Assembly (NCBI RefSeq): GCF_031085375.1
Contig: NZ_JAVCWF010000001.1
Span: forward strand, 1,488,001 to 1,552,000
DNA from: Lactiplantibacillus brownii
GTDB lineage: Bacteria; Bacillota; Bacilli; Lactobacillales; Lactobacillaceae
Length of the DNA stretch: 64,000 nt
Direction: 5' to 3'
Part shown: one piece after another, positions 34,309 to 43,113 of the stretch
Numbering within the stretch: position 1 is the stretch's first letter
Layout: each line of letters opens with the position of its first letter
Translations under genes and position numbers: made by a program
Notes under the pieces: model-generated
What the model was told of the DNA's origin: nothing
Database searches by the model: none
What the model saw: only the letters and a program-made list of their open reading frames with translations

Positions 34309-35405
34309 AGACCTTAAAATTAAAGACGCTGCAAGTAAGCTTTAACTTGTTTTATCAAGGCTGCTATTATTTCACGCTTGGGCATCATCGGCAGGTGACT
34401 TTTGCGACCATGCGTAGTGCGCAATTAAATGGTAATTTAAAAGCGGTGTATCAAGAGTTTGAACAAGCCGGAACCCCTGGATTAAAAACACTTTGTTACC
34501 ACTACGATCACTCATTTAAAAGTAAATTAGGATTTTTGTGGGCCTCATTACGGGCGTTAAAGGCCATTGCGACGTCGGAACTGTTTATCGTAGATGACTA
34601 CTTTTTCCCACTTTATGCCATCAAAAAACATTCTAAAAATCAAGTCGTCCAATTATGGCATGCTTTCGGCACCTTGAAAAAGTTTGGGCTAAGCTTACCG
34701 CAAGCAGATCAAAATGTTTTAAAACCACATACAAATTATGATTGGGTATTCATTAACACCGAAGTCAATCAGGCGGCCTATGCTGAGGCGTTTGAAATTG
34801 AGAAAAGCCATATTCTAGCTACTGGTGAACCAATGATGGACGAACTGACGCGGCAACGACCAGAAACGCATGCAGGGCCGAAACGGTTACTCTATTCGCC
34901 AACTTATCGCCCAGGTAGTGATGGTGAACGTCGCGTGATCACCTATATTCGAGAATTTATTCAAGCAACACGTCACTTGTCAGAAGACTGGGAGATTTAT
35001 ATCTCATTGCATCCGTACTTGAGGTTACCAGAATTAGACCAGCCAACAAATGTCCATCTTTTTCAGAATGCGACCCGGGTGAAGACCCTGATGCCGACGA
35101 TTGATTTATTTATTACGGACTATTCTTCCTTATCGCTAAATTTCAGTTACTTTGAGCGACCAATTCTGTTGTGGACGCCAGATTATCAAGATTATCTGAA
35201 AACAAGTGGTTTTTACGTTGATTATTATCACTATTTGGGAGCACCACATTTTGAGACCGCCAGCGCCTTAACTGCCTTCATCAATCAACAACTGCCAGCG
35301 TTAGACTTGGGATATGTCAAAACGTTAAAAGCTAAAACATTTCCCCATCAAGATGGGTTGAATAGCCATCGTGTGTATACTTTTTTGAATGAAAAATTAG
35401 GTTAA
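34296..35405 (+). CDS. CDP-glycerol/CDP-ribitol phosphotransferase family protein (TarK/TarB-like)
   Basis: This 369-residue enzyme holds only the catalytic glycerophosphotransferase-like domain. Signature motifs are VVQLWHAFGTLKKFG (catalytic His), LLYSPTYRPGSDG, LHPYLRLPE and FITDYSSLSLNFSYFERPIL. It probably adds the first alditol phosphate unit(s) to the teichoic acid linkage, as TarB/TarK do; which unit is transferred cannot be read from sequence. Its start overlaps tarJ by 13 bases. The larger polymerase gene follows after 28 bases. Confidence 0.85.
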   Translation: MGRLKTLKLKTLQVSFNLFYQGCYYFTLGHHRQVTFATMRSAQLNGNLKAVYQEFEQAGTPGLKTLCYHYDHSFKSKLGFLWASLRALKAIATSELFIVDDYFFPLYAIKKHSKNQVVQLWHAFGTLKKFGLSLPQADQNVLKPHTNYDWVFINTEVNQAAYAEAFEIEKSHILATGEPMMDELTRQRPETHAGPKRLLYSPTYRPGSDGERRVITYIREFIQATRHLSEDWEIYISLHPYLRLPELDQPTNVHLFQNATRVKTLMPTIDLFITDYSSLSLNFSYFERPILLWTPDYQDYLKTSGFYVDYYHYLGAPHFETASALTAFINQQLPALDLGYVKTLKAKTFPHQDGLNSHRVYTFLNEKLG

Positions 35406-35433
35406 TTAAACGAAGTAGGGAGCGCTTTTATCG

Positions 35434-37323
35434 ATGTTACAACGAATGAAACGACTTGCACGACGACTCTTGTATGGTCGTCCACGCACTAATCAACCAA
35501 CAACTGAAACTTTTGCCGATGAGCAGTCGGCCGAGACACCAACGTACTTAAATGAGCCACGCCAAGCAACTGAGGCGGAGTCCTTGATCAAACGTCAGGT
35601 GACGCGTTTAGAATTTAACAGCTCCTTTTTAGTCATAGAGGGGCAGGCGTACTTTGAAAGTTATCCGGAAAAAGACGCTGAACGGCTCATCAAAAGTCTG
35701 ATCTTAGTCAGTGACCAGCAGGATGAAATTGAAATTCCACTCGTGAATCAAGCCAGTAACGACGAAAAGTATCCGGCTGCCGGCTACCGTGGCGCCCTCA
35801 ACTTTTCGATCATCAGTGCGGGTAAACCATTGACGCCTGGGACGTATGAAATTAAATTACAATTAAAACAGTATCTGACAAAAGGTTGGCTTATCCGTCG
35901 TACCAGTTTGGGACAAATCGCCAATACGTCTCAGGACCTGAACTATACGACTAAAATGATGAGTTACACGGCCAAACGGAACAAATCCTATAGTTTGATT
36001 TTTCGGTATAATTTAGCTGCACAAGCCTTAAAAGTGACTTCTTATCAATTAAGTGAAATCGACCCTTCAGTCAACGATTTTTCAAATAATAATGAGGTAG
36101 ATACCGCAGCATTACGCGCCATCAAACGTCGAGCACTCAAACTTTGGTATCGCTGGTATTGTTTGCATCCCATTCGGAAGAAGCAAATTTCATTTGTTTC
36201 CGATAGTCGAGTCTCAGTTTCAGGTAACTTTGAGTTTATTTATCAGGAGCTAAAAAAACGACAGACCGATTTCAAGATTTCGTTTTATCTTAAACCGAGT
36301 ATTAAGGCCAAGAAGTCTTGGCAAGAGATTCGGACCCTAGCTAAAGCCTTAGCGACGAGTCGTTACATTATTTTGGATGACTTTTATCCGTTAGTCTACC
36401 CCTTGCATATCCGGGAACATGCGGATTTGATTCAGGTTTGGCATGCGGTTGGGGCTTTCAAGACATTCGGGTACAGTCGTTTGGGAATGCCAGGTGGGCC
36501 TAAGTTGCAATCTTTGAACCATCGGAACTATACTAAAGCGTTGGTCTCGTCACATAACATCGCCGATAAATATGTGGAAGGGTTTGGCGTCAGTGCGGAT
36601 AAGATTGCGCCACTTGGGATTCCACGAACTGATATCTTCTTTGATGAACCAAAGAAAAAAGCAATTCGATCCCGGCTGGAAGAAGAATTACCCTTTATCA
36701 AAGGAAAAAAGGTGATCTTGTTTGCGCCAACTTTCCGTGGTAATGGCCAACAATCAGCTTATTATCCCTTTGAAATGTTAAACTTTAAGGAGATCTACGA
36801 AGCGTTACATGAGGATTACGTTTTCTTATTGAAGATTCATCCATTTGTGCAGAATCAACCGACGTTGCCTTATGAATATGCAGACTTTTATTATGATGTC
36901 TCAGATTATCGGGAAATTAATGATTTACTCTTAGTAGCAGATCAATTGATTACTGATTATTCATCTGTGTGCTTTGAATACGCCTTATTGAAGCGACCGA
37001 TGATTTTCTTTGCTCCTGATTTGGCTGATTACATGCAGTCCCGCAGCTTTTATTTCGATTACTTTGATTTTATTCCGGGGACGTTGGCTGAGAATACCGG
37101 TGATTTAATCGCGCAATTGCAAAACCCAACTGTTAACCAAACAAAATTAGCTGGTTTTGTTAATTTCTTCTTCGATAATCTTGATGGTCAGTCATCCGCT
37201 CGCTTCGTGGATGCGCTGGAAAATCATTTTGGGGAAGACGAGACTAATGGCCCCACTGATACACCGGCAGTAGGTGAGGATGGTAAAGTCATTCCAAATT
37301 GGGGAAAACGTGCACGAAATTAG
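35434..37323 (+). CDS. tarL: Poly(ribitol phosphate) teichoic acid polymerase, TarL-like
   Basis: This 629-residue protein has an N-terminal beta-rich region (about 50-190) and a C-terminal CDP-alditol phosphotransferase domain (about 250-600). Motifs are LIQVWHAVGAFKTFGYSRLG (catalytic His), ILFAPTFRGNG, LLKIHPFV and LITDYSSVCFEYALLKRPMI. TarL polymerises ribitol phosphate from CDP-ribitol at the membrane face; the CDP-ribitol genes tarI and tarJ lie upstream in the same operon. GTAGGGAG precedes ATG 35434. The acidic C-terminal tail (DETNGPTDTPAVGEDGK) is unusual and may be lineage-specific. Confidence 0.88.
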   Translation: MLQRMKRLARRLLYGRPRTNQPTTETFADEQSAETPTYLNEPRQATEAESLIKRQVTRLEFNSSFLVIEGQAYFESYPEKDAERLIKSLILVSDQQDEIEIPLVNQASNDEKYPAAGYRGALNFSIISAGKPLTPGTYEIKLQLKQYLTKGWLIRRTSLGQIANTSQDLNYTTKMMSYTAKRNKSYSLIFRYNLAAQALKVTSYQLSEIDPSVNDFSNNNEVDTAALRAIKRRALKLWYRWYCLHPIRKKQISFVSDSRVSVSGNFEFIYQELKKRQTDFKISFYLKPSIKAKKSWQEIRTLAKALATSRYIILDDFYPLVYPLHIREHADLIQVWHAVGAFKTFGYSRLGMPGGPKLQSLNHRNYTKALVSSHNIADKYVEGFGVSADKIAPLGIPRTDIFFDEPKKKAIRSRLEEELPFIKGKKVILFAPTFRGNGQQSAYYPFEMLNFKEIYEALHEDYVFLLKIHPFVQNQPTLPYEYADFYYDVSDYREINDLLLVADQLITDYSSVCFEYALLKRPMIFFAPDLADYMQSRSFYFDYFDFIPGTLAENTGDLIAQLQNPTVNQTKLAGFVNFFFDNLDGQSSARFVDALENHFGEDETNGPTDTPAVGEDGKVIPNWGKRARN

Positions 37324-37368
37324 GACCATTAAATGATTAATGGTTACAAACTACGAGGAGGAGGTCTA

Positions 37369-37887
37369 TTGTCAAAACCAGTTATTCGTCAACTTACCGT
37401 CGAGGATGCCGCAGAATTACAAGCAATTAGCGTGGAAACGTTCAAAGATACTTTTGCAGCTCAAAATACCACTGCTAATATGACCGCTTTCTTAACGTCA
37501 GCCTACAATTTACCGAAATTGACGACAGAATTACAACGACCTGGTTCACGATTCTATTTTATTGAAGCTGGCGGTCAAGTGTTAGGCTATTTAAAATTGA
37601 ATGTCGATCCCGCACAATCGGAAAAAATGGGGCCTGAAAGCTTAGAAATCGAGCGCATTTATATCCGTCCGACTGAAAAACATCGTGGCCTTGGCAGCCA
37701 ATTCTTAAAATTCGCATTCGACTTAGCCCGTTCAGAAGATAAGACTCAAATTTGGTTGGGCGTATGGGAACATAACGAACCAGCCAAGCGCTTCTATGAA
37801 AAATGGGACTTCAAACGCTTTAGTCAGCATGCTTTTGTCATGGGGACTGATCGACAGACGGATTTCTTGATGAAACGCGCACTCTAA
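37369..37887 (+). CDS. GNAT acetyltransferase, PaiA-like
   Basis: This 172-residue protein has the PaiA/spermidine acetyltransferase layout: VETFKDTFAAQNTTANMTAF near the start, then ESLEIERIYIRPTEKHRGLG (acetyl-CoA site) and WEHNEPAKRFYEKWDFKRF. It may acetylate polyamines or other amines. I chose TTG 37369 because GAGGAGGAGG lies just upstream; ATG 37333 would place that site inside the gene. It follows tarL in the same direction by 45 bases and shares its terminator at 37909, so it is probably part of the tar transcript. Confidence 0.85.
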   Translation: MSKPVIRQLTVEDAAELQAISVETFKDTFAAQNTTANMTAFLTSAYNLPKLTTELQRPGSRFYFIEAGGQVLGYLKLNVDPAQSEKMGPESLEIERIYIRPTEKHRGLGSQFLKFAFDLARSEDKTQIWLGVWEHNEPAKRFYEKWDFKRFSQHAFVMGTDRQTDFLMKRAL

Positions 37888-37908
37888 CAAACCAAAATAA
37901 GTGAACCT

Positions 37909-37967
37909 AACCTAAGATCAGCGACGCAAACCTAAATGGGGCTTACGTTGCTGATCTTAGGTTTTTT
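37909..37967. terminator. Strong bidirectional terminator after the tar operon
   Basis: AACCTAAGATCAGC with GACG pairs with CGTTGCTGATCTTAGGTT and is followed by TTTTTT. Confidence 0.92.
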
Positions 37968-37972
37968 AAGGC

Positions 37973-38398
37973 TTAGGGATGATTCTGTCGCCAGTAAAGC
38001 TGACCAACAAAACTAAGTAATACAAGAAGTAGTCCGAGGTCAAGAAGGAGCCAAATGATGGTGAAAAGCGGGGCCGTCATAAAGAGATTTGCCAGGACCA
38101 ACCAGTTCGCGATAACCGTCCAACAACTCAAAGCTGAACGTGGGGTCGGTTGCCACCGCGGTAAGGTCGTACTGATTGGATTCTGTGACCAATAAGTTAG
38201 GATTAGTCCCAATAGTGGCAACAAACCACTAATACTCATGGCAATGACTAGGTCTTGTCCTGCGAGCCCATTCCAAGCATCACTGCCGAATAGCCCAAAA
38301 TGGACCGGAACCGGAAGTCGTAACCCGGTTCGTGTTAAATAGACGAAAATTGGTTGAACGATTAATAAGGTCAGCCAGAACCACCGAAACTTTTTCAC
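37973..38398 (-). CDS. Small membrane protein, DUF1648-like start
   Basis: This 141-residue protein has about four membrane helices. LPVPVHFGLFGSDAWNGLAG resembles the IP.HF...G..D.W motif of DUF1648 proteins, which are SdpI-like immunity or sensor components, but the match is short. The rest (PTPRSALSCWTVIANWLVLA, then FTIIWLLLDLGLLLVLLSF) is not distinctive. It starts at ATG 38398 with AAGGTGAT upstream. It is convergent with the tar operon and diverges from the glycosyltransferase gene at 38646. Confidence 0.6.
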   Translation of the reverse strand: MKKFRWFWLTLLIVQPIFVYLTRTGLRLPVPVHFGLFGSDAWNGLAGQDLVIAMSISGLLPLLGLILTYWSQNPISTTLPRWQPTPRSALSCWTVIANWLVLANLFMTAPLFTIIWLLLDLGLLLVLLSFVGQLYWRQNHP

Positions 38399-38645
38399 AT
38401 GATCATCACCTTAAAGGATTAATTTTCACCAGTATAGTCATCCGCGACCACTCAAGTCATCAATAAGGCGTAAACTTCATGTAAAGAATCCGTATGGCTT
38501 TAATTGAAAATCATAATACAAACAATTTAATTAGTTCACTATGCTTTCACCGCGAATCGATAGGGTTCCCTACTGTACTTCGTTATAATACAGGGTAGTT
38601 ATCATTAATACATTTATAATGGCAGGGGATTCAGGGGGAGTTATG

Positions 38646-39935
38646 ATGTTAATTTTAGGTCAAATTGCGATCACCATTTCAAGTTTGTTCTACGGATACT
38701 TCTTGTTAAATATTTTACTGATCAATCATTATCGTGAACCGATTCGACCAGTTCACAAGGGGTCCCAACCATTTCGATTATATTTGGTGATTCCAGTCTT
38801 AAATGAAGCTAACGTTATCACGACGACGATCAACCGTTTGTCAGGAGAGTTGGCAAAATTGCCCAATAGCATTGAGGCCCAAATAATTGCGGTGGACGAT
38901 AACTCACATGATCATAGTTTGTCAGCGTTAGCGACTTCTCAATCACCATTCTTACAAATCCTACACCGTGCTGGCAACGATCAGCAGGGTAAAGGAGCGG
39001 TAATCAATACGGCGATTCACTATTTGCAGCATACGTTAGCCCGACGTGCTTCACCACAAACGACCATTATTGGTGTTTTAGATGCGGACGCGTTTATGAG
39101 TTGTCACGATTTAACTGAAGTGGTGGCTAATTTCGAAACTGATGCTAAACTGGCGATGCTCCAAACCGGTGTCAGCATTAATAATCAAGTCAACTGGTTG
39201 ACTCGCATGCAAAACTTTGAATTTATGTGTGTTAATAGTGCCACCCAGCAGTTGCGTAATCGTCTTGGTCAGGGCATTGCTTCGGGAAATGGCCAATTTG
39301 TCCGACTATCATTGGCTCAAAATAATGTCTGGGGCGATAGTTTGCTAGAAGATTTGGAATACACCTTACGAACTTGGTTATTAGGTGGGGAAGTGCGATT
39401 CACACACACCATCGTGGTGCAACAAGAAGGTGTGACCAAATTGCGGCCATTTTATCGGCAACGGGTGCGGTGGTGTCAGGGGGCTATCCAGTGTATGCAT
39501 TATCTGCCTTCACTTTGGCATTCACAGTTCGTCAATAACTTTCAAAAATTTGATACGACCTTTTGGATTATGATGCCACTAACGGGCTGTCTTGTCCCAA
39601 TCTCAAGTCTAGTGGCGCTGATTACCCTGATCAGCCGTAGTCTGAATAATTGGGGTGGCGGGTGGCACCACTTAGCTTTGACTCTTGTGATTATCATTGC
39701 CATTTTAAGTTGCGTCTTATTTACTAATTTATATGAACGAAATACAGTCGATGCCCATTTACCATTCAAATCCTGGGCGACATTAGGCAATAGTTTTAGT
39801 TTTCAAGTTTATTTACTCATTATTGGTTTAACCCCCTACGCTGCACTAGTTCGGCAACTTCTAGGGAAAACGAACTGGACGAAGACGCGCCATGGTACCG
39901 GAAAATTTGATCCCAGTTTGAAGCAGTCGTATTAG
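38646..39935 (+). CDS. Family 2 membrane glycosyltransferase (BcsA/HAS-like)
   Basis: This 429-residue enzyme has one N-terminal membrane helix, a catalytic domain and about three C-terminal helices. The processive GT2 residues are visible: VIPVLNEANVI, AVDDNSHDH, GVLDADAFMS (DxD), DSLLEDLEY (catalytic acid) and FYRQRVRWCQG (QxxRW). Enzymes of this layout polymerise or add sugars at the membrane. The polymer is unknown. ATG 38646 was chosen because GGGGGAG is 5 bases upstream; 38643 is too close. The next gene, a multi-spanning protein, starts 12 bases after the stop, so they form a pair. Confidence 0.82.
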   Translation: MLILGQIAITISSLFYGYFLLNILLINHYREPIRPVHKGSQPFRLYLVIPVLNEANVITTTINRLSGELAKLPNSIEAQIIAVDDNSHDHSLSALATSQSPFLQILHRAGNDQQGKGAVINTAIHYLQHTLARRASPQTTIIGVLDADAFMSCHDLTEVVANFETDAKLAMLQTGVSINNQVNWLTRMQNFEFMCVNSATQQLRNRLGQGIASGNGQFVRLSLAQNNVWGDSLLEDLEYTLRTWLLGGEVRFTHTIVVQQEGVTKLRPFYRQRVRWCQGAIQCMHYLPSLWHSQFVNNFQKFDTTFWIMMPLTGCLVPISSLVALITLISRSLNNWGGGWHHLALTLVIIIAILSCVLFTNLYERNTVDAHLPFKSWATLGNSFSFQVYLLIIGLTPYAALVRQLLGKTNWTKTRHGTGKFDPSLKQSY

Positions 39936-39947
39936 GGAGGAATCCAC

Positions 39948-41501
39948 ATGTGCAAACGACGTCTCACACAAGTGGTTCAAGCCATCACATTACTGATTGC
40001 GATTGGACTCATTGGCAGTGCAATGGTTGCAACGGCAGCAGGGACTTGGACTCAGAATACCGGTTTAGAAGTTAATTTGAGTTTACTCTGGGCAATCTTA
40101 ACCTTAATTGCAATCGTTGCCAGTATCGTTTTTTTGACGATTTGGTTGAGTCAACGTGGCGCCAGTCGTTTAATTTGGGTTTTTGGTGGACTAAATCTCT
40201 TGAAAGTGCCCTTATTACTTGTCTTTAAAATTAAACCAACGTCAGATTTTTGGAATTATCATGCGCTGGCGGCTTTTAGTGCGCAAGGATTAACTTGGAA
40301 ACAACTCTTTACTGACGGTTCAATCGGAAATTATGCGATTTTCCCGCATGCCATTAATATTGCTAATCTTTTCAGTGTCGGCGCAGCATTTGGGGGTTCA
40401 GCCTTCATTGTCAGCCAACTGATTAACATTACTTGTACCTTGTTGGATATGTTATTGCTCTATTGGCTGGTGGCCCGCTGGTTTTCTCGACCAATGGGAA
40501 TTGCTGCGGGGCTGATCTTTTATTGGATTCCGGCTTATTGGCTCTACAGCACGTTTTTAAATGGCGCCGAACCAGCTTTTTTGACCTTTATGCTTATCGC
40601 AATGTTAGCACTGACAAATTTAGTCCGACCATTAACCACCGCAACGCCAAACGACGGCTGGGCCAATTTAATCATTGCAATTCTAGCTTGTTTTGCGGCC
40701 AATATGTTGCGACCGATTATGTCCGTTTGGCTAATTGTTTTAGTGCTTATCGGGATTAGCTGGTGGTTGACTAATCAGAAGCTCACTCGCCATATTGTGC
40801 GGCAGCTAGGGTTGTTCATGGGAATTATCGTTGTACTGATGGCCAGCTCATCAATGATTTATAATTGGTTATACGGCTTCCAAGTGGCACCGACACGCGT
40901 CAGCAGTGCTTACAGTTTGGCAACAGGGACTAATCCACAAACATCCGGTCAGTATAACGCTGACTTGATGGCCAAAGTCTCACATGAATTAAAAGCTGAA
41001 CCAGTTACCGCCAAGGCTTATGCAACGGTTGCCAGCGAGATGCAAGCAACCACGCAACGAAATATCCAAGAATTGACACAAAAAAAGCAGTGGGGCAACT
41101 TTTTAGTCCAAAAATCACAAAATTTAATGGCCGAAAACTATGGTTATAATTGGATTCTGTATAATTTAGACAATGCTCAGCCGTATCAAGCCAGAATACA
41201 CTGGTGGCAACGGTTTCAGAGCCCCCTGAATTGGTTAGCGGTGAGTTACTTTGAAGGCTTGATGGGGTTAGCTTTGATCAGTTGTGGTCTCGGTTTATGG
41301 GTTTTGATTCGTCGTTACGCGGTCTATTTAAACCATTATTTCTTTTATAGCGCCTTACTTTTAGATGGTTTCATCGTCAGCAGTATGCTTGTTGAAGTTC
41401 AAGGGCGTTATCATATTGTGCTATATCTACCGCTAACCCTGCTGATACTCTGTGGTTGGCAGACAGGCCATGATCATATTTGTCGGGTGAAGTCGGAGTG
41501 A
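39948..41501 (+). CDS. GT-C-like multi-spanning membrane protein
   Basis: This 517-residue protein has about 12 membrane helices. The first large loop holds FKIKPTSDFWNYHALAAFSA, an acidic D-x-W motif in the position of GT-C catalytic residues. FLNGAEPAFLTFMLIAMLAL resembles other mannosyltransferase-like proteins. A soluble stretch contains NPQTSGQYN, the same nine residues found in the GT-C protein at 10186. I infer a sugar transferase that works with the GT2 enzyme upstream. GGGAGGA precedes ATG 39948. No terminator is seen directly after the gene. Confidence 0.7.
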   Translation: MCKRRLTQVVQAITLLIAIGLIGSAMVATAAGTWTQNTGLEVNLSLLWAILTLIAIVASIVFLTIWLSQRGASRLIWVFGGLNLLKVPLLLVFKIKPTSDFWNYHALAAFSAQGLTWKQLFTDGSIGNYAIFPHAINIANLFSVGAAFGGSAFIVSQLINITCTLLDMLLLYWLVARWFSRPMGIAAGLIFYWIPAYWLYSTFLNGAEPAFLTFMLIAMLALTNLVRPLTTATPNDGWANLIIAILACFAANMLRPIMSVWLIVLVLIGISWWLTNQKLTRHIVRQLGLFMGIIVVLMASSSMIYNWLYGFQVAPTRVSSAYSLATGTNPQTSGQYNADLMAKVSHELKAEPVTAKAYATVASEMQATTQRNIQELTQKKQWGNFLVQKSQNLMAENYGYNWILYNLDNAQPYQARIHWWQRFQSPLNWLAVSYFEGLMGLALISCGLGLWVLIRRYAVYLNHYFFYSALLLDGFIVSSMLVEVQGRYHIVLYLPLTLLILCGWQTGHDHICRVKSE

Positions 41502-41666
41502 TCAGTCAGTATGATGTAGGGTTATGAGTCAGTTCATTAATCTTTTGGAGAATAAAGATAACTGCTATGATAAGGGAAGGCATATCTCACTACTCGGAGT
41601 TTTGTGGCTAAATAAAAGTTAGGGCGTAAGAGCATATGTGAACAGCTTTCTATTGAGCAGTCAGGA

Positions 41667-41712
41667 ATCGTGACCATAAGGAGTTAAACACTATGTTGCA
41701 TCGTGACCATAA
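41667..41712 (+). repeat. Two direct copies of a 13-bp sequence around the XRE start codon
   Basis: ATCGTGACCATAA at 41667-41679 and again at 41700-41712, a period of 33 bases. They flank the ribosome binding site and start codon of the XRE gene. Confidence 0.75.
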
Positions 41713-42028
41713 AATTCGGCAATATCACATCAGTTCGGCCGCTAATCTCATTAAAGAAACCATGGAATTTTATCAGATTACCCAAGTTGATTTGGCTGAT
41801 CGACTAGGTGTTAGTCAAAAAAACATATCCGATATTCTCAAACGTAAACGATTTATTAATGAAGTCTTGGCTTTGAGAATTGAAACTGTGATGGGAATTT
41901 CTAGTCAGTTATTGTTGAACCTAGATGCAAATTTTAAATTGCATTTAGCTAAGAGAGCTGCTGAGAAACCTGTATCACAGCATAAATCAGATAAATTTCT
42001 CAAGCGATATGATTGGGTAACGGCCTGA
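41693..42028 (+). CDS. XRE-family helix-turn-helix protein (HigA/VapI-like), orphan
   Basis: This 111-residue protein has a helix-turn-helix at residues 25-70: ETMEFYQITQVDLADRLGVS, then QKNISDILKRKRFINEVLAL and RIETVMGISSQLLLNLDANF. This is the pattern of HigA antitoxins. No HigB-like toxin frame is seen on either side, so it may regulate alone or protect against a toxin elsewhere. AAGGAG precedes ATG 41693. Two 13-bp direct repeats flank the start and could be its binding sites. A strong terminator follows at 42072. Confidence 0.78.
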   Translation: MLHRDHKIRQYHISSAANLIKETMEFYQITQVDLADRLGVSQKNISDILKRKRFINEVLALRIETVMGISSQLLLNLDANFKLHLAKRAAEKPVSQHKSDKFLKRYDWVTA

Positions 42029-42071
42029 CAGTTTCATCGTCGGGTAAATCACTTAATTAAATTACCCTAAA

Positions 42072-42120
42072 AAACGAGCCCCAATGGATGAAAATGTCAA
42101 TTCCATTGGGGCTCGTTTAA
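42072..42120. terminator. Strong bidirectional terminator
   Basis: AAACGAGCCCCAATGGA pairs perfectly with TCCATTGGGGCTCGTTT, between convergent genes. Confidence 0.95.
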
Positions 42121-42128
42121 GCTATTTT

Positions 42129-42989
42129 TCACGACCAAGATTGTGATAGCAATTTTATTAATGGCGAGACTTTAGATTTTTGGGTCTTTAAATAAGAAAC
42201 GTAAAAGTCCATAGAACTAGCCTCATCACTGATAGGGATTCTTACCCGATCATCATCTTGACTAGGAAGATGATGGCCAGTTCCTGAAATATCGGTGCTG
42301 AAATATGGAAAAGTAGAATACTGGGTTATTTCGGTAAAAGAATCGTATTCATCTTGATATAAAAATTTAGCGTCAGGAATATTATCTTGAATAAGCTGTT
42401 TCCAAGCGCCAATATCATTAATCACAACAAAGCTCATTCCTTTTAGCTCCGCAAAGGTCACAGAGGTTTTGTTGGCAAGATAGGTGAATTTGTCTAAATT
42501 GACCGATAATTTTTCATTACCAATGAATCGTGATTCAATCGAATCAGTCATGATTTCTTGATTAGTGAAAATCATGGCATAACTACGCTCTTCTAAACTT
42601 GAACTCACGGTTTCAGGATCTAATAGCTCATTATTAATGACGACATTACTAGGGATAGCGTCCAGTGACTGTAACAAAATTAGCGGGCCGGGAGCGACTG
42701 CTCCAACTTTTATCGTCGTATGACTTGCCTCGTAAGCCTGAATCATCTTAATAAAATTTTGATTCTGATTCAAAACTTTTTGAGCTTCCTTTGCCGCCAA
42801 AATGCCAGTTTTTGTCAAAAAAATATGATTAGGCTGACGGTCAAAGATCTTAACATTGAGTTCTTCTTCAAGTTTTTGCATTCCACGGGTTACAGTTGGT
42901 TGAGTCACCATCAATTCTTTTGCAGTGGCGGCCAAGGTTCCATGTTTACTAAAACTAACTAGTTCTTCAAGCAAGTAATTATCAATCAT
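42129..42989 (-). CDS. LysR-family transcriptional regulator
   Basis: This 286-residue protein has a winged helix-turn-helix (YLLEELVSFSKHGTLAATAK, then LMVTQPTVTRGMQKLEEELN) and a C-terminal effector-binding domain. The DNA-binding part is orthodox; the sensor domain is diverged. GAGGTGATC precedes ATG 42989. It diverges from the aldo/keto reductase operon at 43114, and a palindrome at 43010-43028 lies in the shared region, so it very probably controls that operon. The inducer is unknown. Confidence 0.88.
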   Translation of the reverse strand: MIDNYLLEELVSFSKHGTLAATAKELMVTQPTVTRGMQKLEEELNVKIFDRQPNHIFLTKTGILAAKEAQKVLNQNQNFIKMIQAYEASHTTIKVGAVAPGPLILLQSLDAIPSNVVINNELLDPETVSSSLEERSYAMIFTNQEIMTDSIESRFIGNEKLSVNLDKFTYLANKTSVTFAELKGMSFVVINDIGAWKQLIQDNIPDAKFLYQDEYDSFTEITQYSTFPYFSTDISGTGHHLPSQDDDRVRIPISDEASSMDFYVSYLKTQKSKVSPLIKLLSQSWS

Positions 42990-43009
42990 TAGATCACCTC
43001 ATGATGAAG

Positions 43010-43028
43010 CTATACGTCCAACGTATAG
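43010..43028. promoter_or_regulatory. Palindromic operator between the LysR gene and the reductase operon
   Basis: CTATACGT-CCA-ACGTATAG. It lies 21 bases from the LysR start and about 85 from the reductase start. A TATAAT-like CATATAATG at 43070-43078 follows for the rightward operon. Confidence 0.7.
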
Positions 43029-43113
43029 TAGCATACTTATTCAGTAATTTTCAAGTGACCCGTATCAACATATAATGAACTCATGAATTAAGTAAGCAAA
43101 GAGGTCAATAAAT

